Positions 61,026-64,000 of a stretch of DNA of 64,000 nt are shown here, piece by piece. The stretch covers positions 57,247-121,246 of the forward strand of contig NZ_JAGPXX010000017.1 of assembly GCF_018070345.1 (NCBI RefSeq). Reading direction: 5' to 3'. Position numbers and translations under genes: made by a program. The notes beneath the pieces are model-generated. The model was not told the origin of the DNA, ran no database searches, and saw nothing but the letters and a program-made list of their open reading frames with translations. Within the stretch, counting starts at the first letter, position 1. Every line of letters begins with the position of its first letter. The stretch is from Streptomyces sp. F63 (GTDB lineage: Bacteria > Actinomycetota > Actinomycetes > Streptomycetales > Streptomycetaceae).

Positions 61026-63440
61026 TCACGCCACTCCTTCCGTGGTCGCCCACTCCAGCCCGAGGCCGGCCAGCGCCCGCAGCTTGTCGATGGTCAGCTT
61101 GGCCCGGCGGCTCTTGCTGTTGGACAGGAACACCCCGAGCCTGACCTCCGTCCCATCCGGCAACACCTCCACATGACTCCTGGGGACCCTCACAGAGCCC
61201 GTGCGGGCCTTGTACTGCGCCAGGGCCGCAACACCCCTCTCGAAGGCGCTCACGGGCGCCGTGGACGGCTTCGCGGACACCTCCGGATCCACCGGAGCCG
61301 GAGCGGCGAGCGGGGTGACGCCGACGGCCTCCAGGCACTCGCGCTGTCCGTCGGCCAGGGCCGCCCACACCTCGGGCTTCCGCTGCCGGGCCAGCCACTT
61401 CCCGATGTCCATCCCGTGCACGGTGACACCGGGCAGAACGATGTCGGCGGGGCTCTCTTCCTCGCGGACGAGTTCGCGCAGTGCGGCGTAGTGCCGTTGC
61501 CAGGTGGCCGGCCATGCCGGGTTCCAGTGCTCATCCACGGCTTCCAGCGCGGTCTTCCACTCCGGGTGCCCGTCCAGGGCTCCGGGACGGCGGAGGTTGG
61601 ACAGCCACTGTCCCACCGGCCGGTCCAGCATCGTCGCGGACCGAGGCGCGCACAGCGTCCAGTGCTGCTCGTAGTACGCCTTCGCGGCCTCCAGGTTCTC
61701 CTGGAACCGCTCATCCGCCAGGCTCCAGACCATGCCCAGCTTCTCCAGCCGGCGGGCGCGCAGGCCGCTCATCTGCCCCGCCCCGTACGCCCGTCGCTGC
61801 TCCGCGACCCACTGCCCCAGCGGGTACGCCCCCTCCTTGCGCCCGTACGGAACCCGCGCATGAAGCTCACGCTCCGTGAACTTCTTGAGCGCCGCCCAGC
61901 CGCGCGCCCAGTCCTGCTTCTCCGTATCGATCACGTTGAAGCTGACCCAGTCCGCGACCATCACCGGGTCCCTGGGGGCAGCAAAACGCAGCAGCAGACG
62001 GGATTCTTCCTCACCTTCCCCGGGTACCGCGCCAATACTCACGGACGGCTGCGCCACGCCCTTCTGAGGCTCCTGCGGGATCGCGAGCAACTCGACCGCC
62101 TCTTCATCGTGAGCACGCAATCCCTCAAGGACCTTCACCAAAGGCCGATACGATCCCGAGGTAAACATATCCTCCGGCTTTTCTCCCGGCTGGAGAAACA
62201 CCGGCACGATCAACGAGGCGAGTTTCCCTTGTCCAGGCTTCTGACGCAGCGCCCGGCCGATGGCCTGGACGATGTCGTGCGGCGCCCCCTTGGGGTCCAG
62301 CAGGGCCACGGAGTCCACGGCCCGGATGTCGACGCCCTCGCCCAGAACGCGGCAGTTCGACAGGACAGCGCGCCGCGCCGTGGTCCCGAACCCCGCGAGC
62401 ACGTCCCGCCGGCGCTCGCGCAGGTGCTCCCCACACAGCCAGTCCGCCCAGATCAGAGCGGGGTACCTCTCGGGCTCGCCTGCGTGCAGCTTGGCCGCGA
62501 CGCGTTCCAGGCCCTCCGCGTACGCCTGTGCCTCTATCGTCCGGTGGTGGAAGGTGATGCAGGTCTGCAGGTTGTGCTGCGCCATGGTGTGCAGGAGCGC
62601 GGCCTGGAGCGCCCCGAGGCGCTGCCCGCGGACCTCCTCGGTGTGCCGGTCCTCGCCCATCAGCCGCCCCGGCGTGACCACCGGGTCCTGGAGCTCCAGG
62701 ACGATGATCTGGTACCGCGCCAGCAGCCCGCGCGAGACGGCAGACGCCAAGCTGAGCTTGTAGAGGACGGGCCCGAAGACCTTCTCGTCGTCCATGGAGG
62801 CCGCCATCTCCCGAGGCAGCGGGTCACGCACCCCCTCGGCGACCTCGCGGTTCAGCCGCTCCTCCCAGATCCGCGGCGTCGCCGTCAGGTACAGCCGGCG
62901 GTACGACGGGATGACGCCCTGATCGTGGACGTCGGCCCACGCCTTACCCATCGAGCCGGAAGTCCGGTGCGCCTCATCGACCACCGTCAGGTCCATCGGG
63001 GCCAGCTGCTGCCCGTAGGCGCCCTCGAACGCCTCCGCCAGGACCCCCAGCGAGGCGTACGTCCCGAAGATGGTCACGGGCCCGGATCCGTGCCACAGAG
63101 CCAGCTGCACAGAATTCGTGGTGGAGCGCACCTTCAGGTTCCACAACTCCGGGTCGCCCTGGAGCGAGCACACTGCAACCGCCGGCCCCGTGTGCCCGGC
63201 CCCGCGCCACGCCTGGACGGTCTGCGCCAGAAGGTCCAGCGTCGGCACCAGCACGAGAATGCGGCCCTTGGGAACAAGGCGCTTGGCCGACGCCGCCGCG
63301 ATGATGGTTTTTCCCGTTCCACACGCGGCGTGCACCTGCCCGCGAAGTCCGTTCCAGGGAATACCGCCCGGCGGAATATCGAGACCGCGCACAATGGCGG
63401 CAACGGCCTCGATCTGATGGTCACGCAGTTTCACGGCCAT
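61026..63440 (-). CDS. ttrA: TtrA-like subtelomeric DEAD/DEAH helicase with helicase-associated repeats
   Basis: The start ATG 63440 (GAAGAGGAGAACACGGGGC before it) gives 804 residues beginning MAVKLRDHQIEAVAAIVRGL; a longer frame to 63659 is less likely. Motif I HAACGTGKTIIAAASAKRLV (about residue 38), motif II VVDEAHRTSGSMGKAW, motif III YLTATPR, and motif VI VQAIGRALRQKPGQ are intact. The C-terminal 300 residues hold several helicase-associated (HA) repeats (WAEQRRAYGAGQMSGLRARR, WLSNLRRPGALDGHPEWK). ttrA-like helicases sit at the ends of Streptomyces chromosomes and plasmids and are linked to conjugal transfer. It points away from the end. Confidence 0.87.
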   Translation of the reverse strand: MAVKLRDHQIEAVAAIVRGLDIPPGGIPWNGLRGQVHAACGTGKTIIAAASAKRLVPKGRILVLVPTLDLLAQTVQAWRGAGHTGPAVAVCSLQGDPELWNLKVRSTTNSVQLALWHGSGPVTIFGTYASLGVLAEAFEGAYGQQLAPMDLTVVDEAHRTSGSMGKAWADVHDQGVIPSYRRLYLTATPRIWEERLNREVAEGVRDPLPREMAASMDDEKVFGPVLYKLSLASAVSRGLLARYQIIVLELQDPVVTPGRLMGEDRHTEEVRGQRLGALQAALLHTMAQHNLQTCITFHHRTIEAQAYAEGLERVAAKLHAGEPERYPALIWADWLCGEHLRERRRDVLAGFGTTARRAVLSNCRVLGEGVDIRAVDSVALLDPKGAPHDIVQAIGRALRQKPGQGKLASLIVPVFLQPGEKPEDMFTSGSYRPLVKVLEGLRAHDEEAVELLAIPQEPQKGVAQPSVSIGAVPGEGEEESRLLLRFAAPRDPVMVADWVSFNVIDTEKQDWARGWAALKKFTERELHARVPYGRKEGAYPLGQWVAEQRRAYGAGQMSGLRARRLEKLGMVWSLADERFQENLEAAKAYYEQHWTLCAPRSATMLDRPVGQWLSNLRRPGALDGHPEWKTALEAVDEHWNPAWPATWQRHYAALRELVREEESPADIVLPGVTVHGMDIGKWLARQRKPEVWAALADGQRECLEAVGVTPLAAPAPVDPEVSAKPSTAPVSAFERGVAALAQYKARTGSVRVPRSHVEVLPDGTEVRLGVFLSNSKSRRAKLTIDKLRALAGLGLEWATTEGVA

Positions 63441-63512
63441 GCCCCGTGTTCTCCTCTTCGCGGAATTCGGCGCGTAATCAGAAAGGGATCCCGGCGCGAG
63501 TGCGCGGCGCTG

Positions 63513-63568
63513 GGGGTGTGGTGTCTGATCCCAGACTCTACACAGCAACAACCTGTGATGCATCACCC
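63513..63568. repeat. Subtelomeric imperfect repeat, copy 1
   Basis: GGGGGTGTGGTGTCTGATCC leads to CTACACAGCAACAACCTGTG and GCATCACCC. It aligns with 63770-63827 along the whole length, sharing GGGGGTG, CCCA, CTACACAG, GTGAT and CAC blocks. It is just upstream of the ttrA-like start, so it may be regulatory or a telomere-protein binding site. Confidence 0.6.
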
Positions 63569-63769
63569 GCGCCAACTTCGCTCCCCAGGATGATACGTGG
63601 CTCGTTCTCACCCACGAACGACTGGTTGTCCTGCATGCTGGCAGGATATTGGTGAACATGCCGGGGCAGTTTCGAGGGTGGGGGAGGGGTTCGGGCGGAG
63701 CGCAGCGGAGCCCGTCACTGCGGTGTGGCCGGCACCCCCGTCAGGCCGATGCTCCGTCACATCCGTTGC

Positions 63770-63827
63770 GGGGGGTGGTGGCTGGGATTCCCAAACCCTA
63801 CACAGACCCGCGCGTGATACACCTCCC
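63770..63827. repeat. Subtelomeric imperfect repeat, copy 2
   Basis: GGGGGGTGGTGGCTGGGATT leads to CCCTACACAGACCCGCGCGTG and ATACACCTCCC, matching copy 1 in the same order. It abuts the first telomeric hairpin (63844). Confidence 0.6.
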
Positions 63828-63843
63828 CTTACTGCCAGCCCAG

Positions 63844-64000
63844 GCACCCGCGCTTGCGCGGGTGCTTACAATTCGCGCTTGCGCGAATTGCCCTGCTTTT
63901 TGAATTCCGCTTGCGGAATTCCATTCCGGCGCTTGCGCCGGAATCCGAATTGCGCTTGCGCAATTCGTGCTCTATGCAGCGCGTCAGCGCTGCATAACCC
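63844..64000. repeat. Telomere-like end: six consecutive hairpins with GCTTGC-type loops
   Basis: Palindromes: 63844-63865, 63869-63890, 63902-63921, 63923-63944, 63946-63967 and 63973-63996. The first five have 9-10 bp perfect stems closing on a TT loop flanked by GC (GCGCTTGCGC or CCGCTTGCGG); the last has stem TATGCAGCGC with loop GTCA. The sequence ends in ACCC, so the complementary 5' end reads GGGTTATGCAGCGC. This resembles the arrays of hairpins at Streptomyces telomeres, but not the archetypal sequence starting CCCGCGGAGCGGG. The end of the window is probably the end of the molecule. Confidence 0.85.

Noticed and set aside
63441..63659. Upstream extension of the helicase to 63659
   Set aside because: The first 73 residues look random and 63440 has a proper ribosome-binding site and family-like start.

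Overview
The window reads as the right-hand end of a linear Streptomyces-type replicon, probably a chromosome arm. Supporting signs are very high G+C with GTG starts and ATGA/GTGA gene overlaps, DmdR/IdeR-type iron boxes, an XRE-DUF397 pair with an adjacent small methyltransferase, snapalysin, an Rpf-like cell-wall hydrolase, the terminal-replication genes tpg and tap, a ttrA-like helicase, and a cluster of hairpins filling the last 157 bases.

Layout. 1-4.6 kb: a partial adenylate-forming ligase (cut by the left edge) diverges from a three-gene ferric-iron ABC importer, with an iron box on each side of the divergent promoter. 4.7-12.5 kb: a Mrr-like endonuclease with a frame-disrupted membrane N-terminus, a SpoIIE-type phosphatase, a TetR/NAD(P)-binding protein pair with twin operators, MerR, LysR/SnoaL and VOC genes, then a terminal-protein gene (tpg) standing alone. 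12.8-19 kb: a CoA-disulfide reductase-rhodanese fusion behind a CsoR/CstR-like operator, then a divergent protease locus: an intracellular S8 protease with a detached I9-like mini-protein, facing a trypsin-like protease fused to endonuclease I. 19-31 kb: a PLP enzyme, an XRE/DUF397/methyltransferase set, a berberine-bridge-type oxidase, a secreted adenosine deaminase, an aldehyde dehydrogenase and three membrane/glycan genes. 31-39 kb: a decayed SpoIIE phosphatase, a PucR regulator diverging from an FMO-SDR-MFS operon, and prpE. 39-53 kb: snapalysin, a frameshifted gene coupled to a GMC oxidoreductase, an Rpf-LysM-M23 hydrolase, an EEP phosphodiesterase, a Sua5-like protein, and one uninterrupted frame joining an MFS transporter to a GH1 beta-glucosidase.

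53.6-64 kb is the subtelomeric part. It holds tap, which lacks the tpg usually found next to it. A truncated IS30 transposase and an intact IS3-family element lie there instead, followed by small phage/plasmid-like genes, the ttrA-like helicase pointing away from the end, and six hairpins. These hairpins do not resemble the archetypal Streptomyces telomere: five of the six have a GCTTGC apex and the end reads 5'-GGGTTATGCAGCGC on the complementary strand. The working picture is that Tap (53.6 kb) binds the telomere and recruits Tpg (12 kb) to prime end-patching, with the helicase acting at the same ends.

Several genes carry single-base disruptions in G-rich runs or in-frame TGA codons. Without reads I cannot tell true decay from assembly error. 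Coordinates of starts were chosen from ribosome-binding sites and family length where possible.
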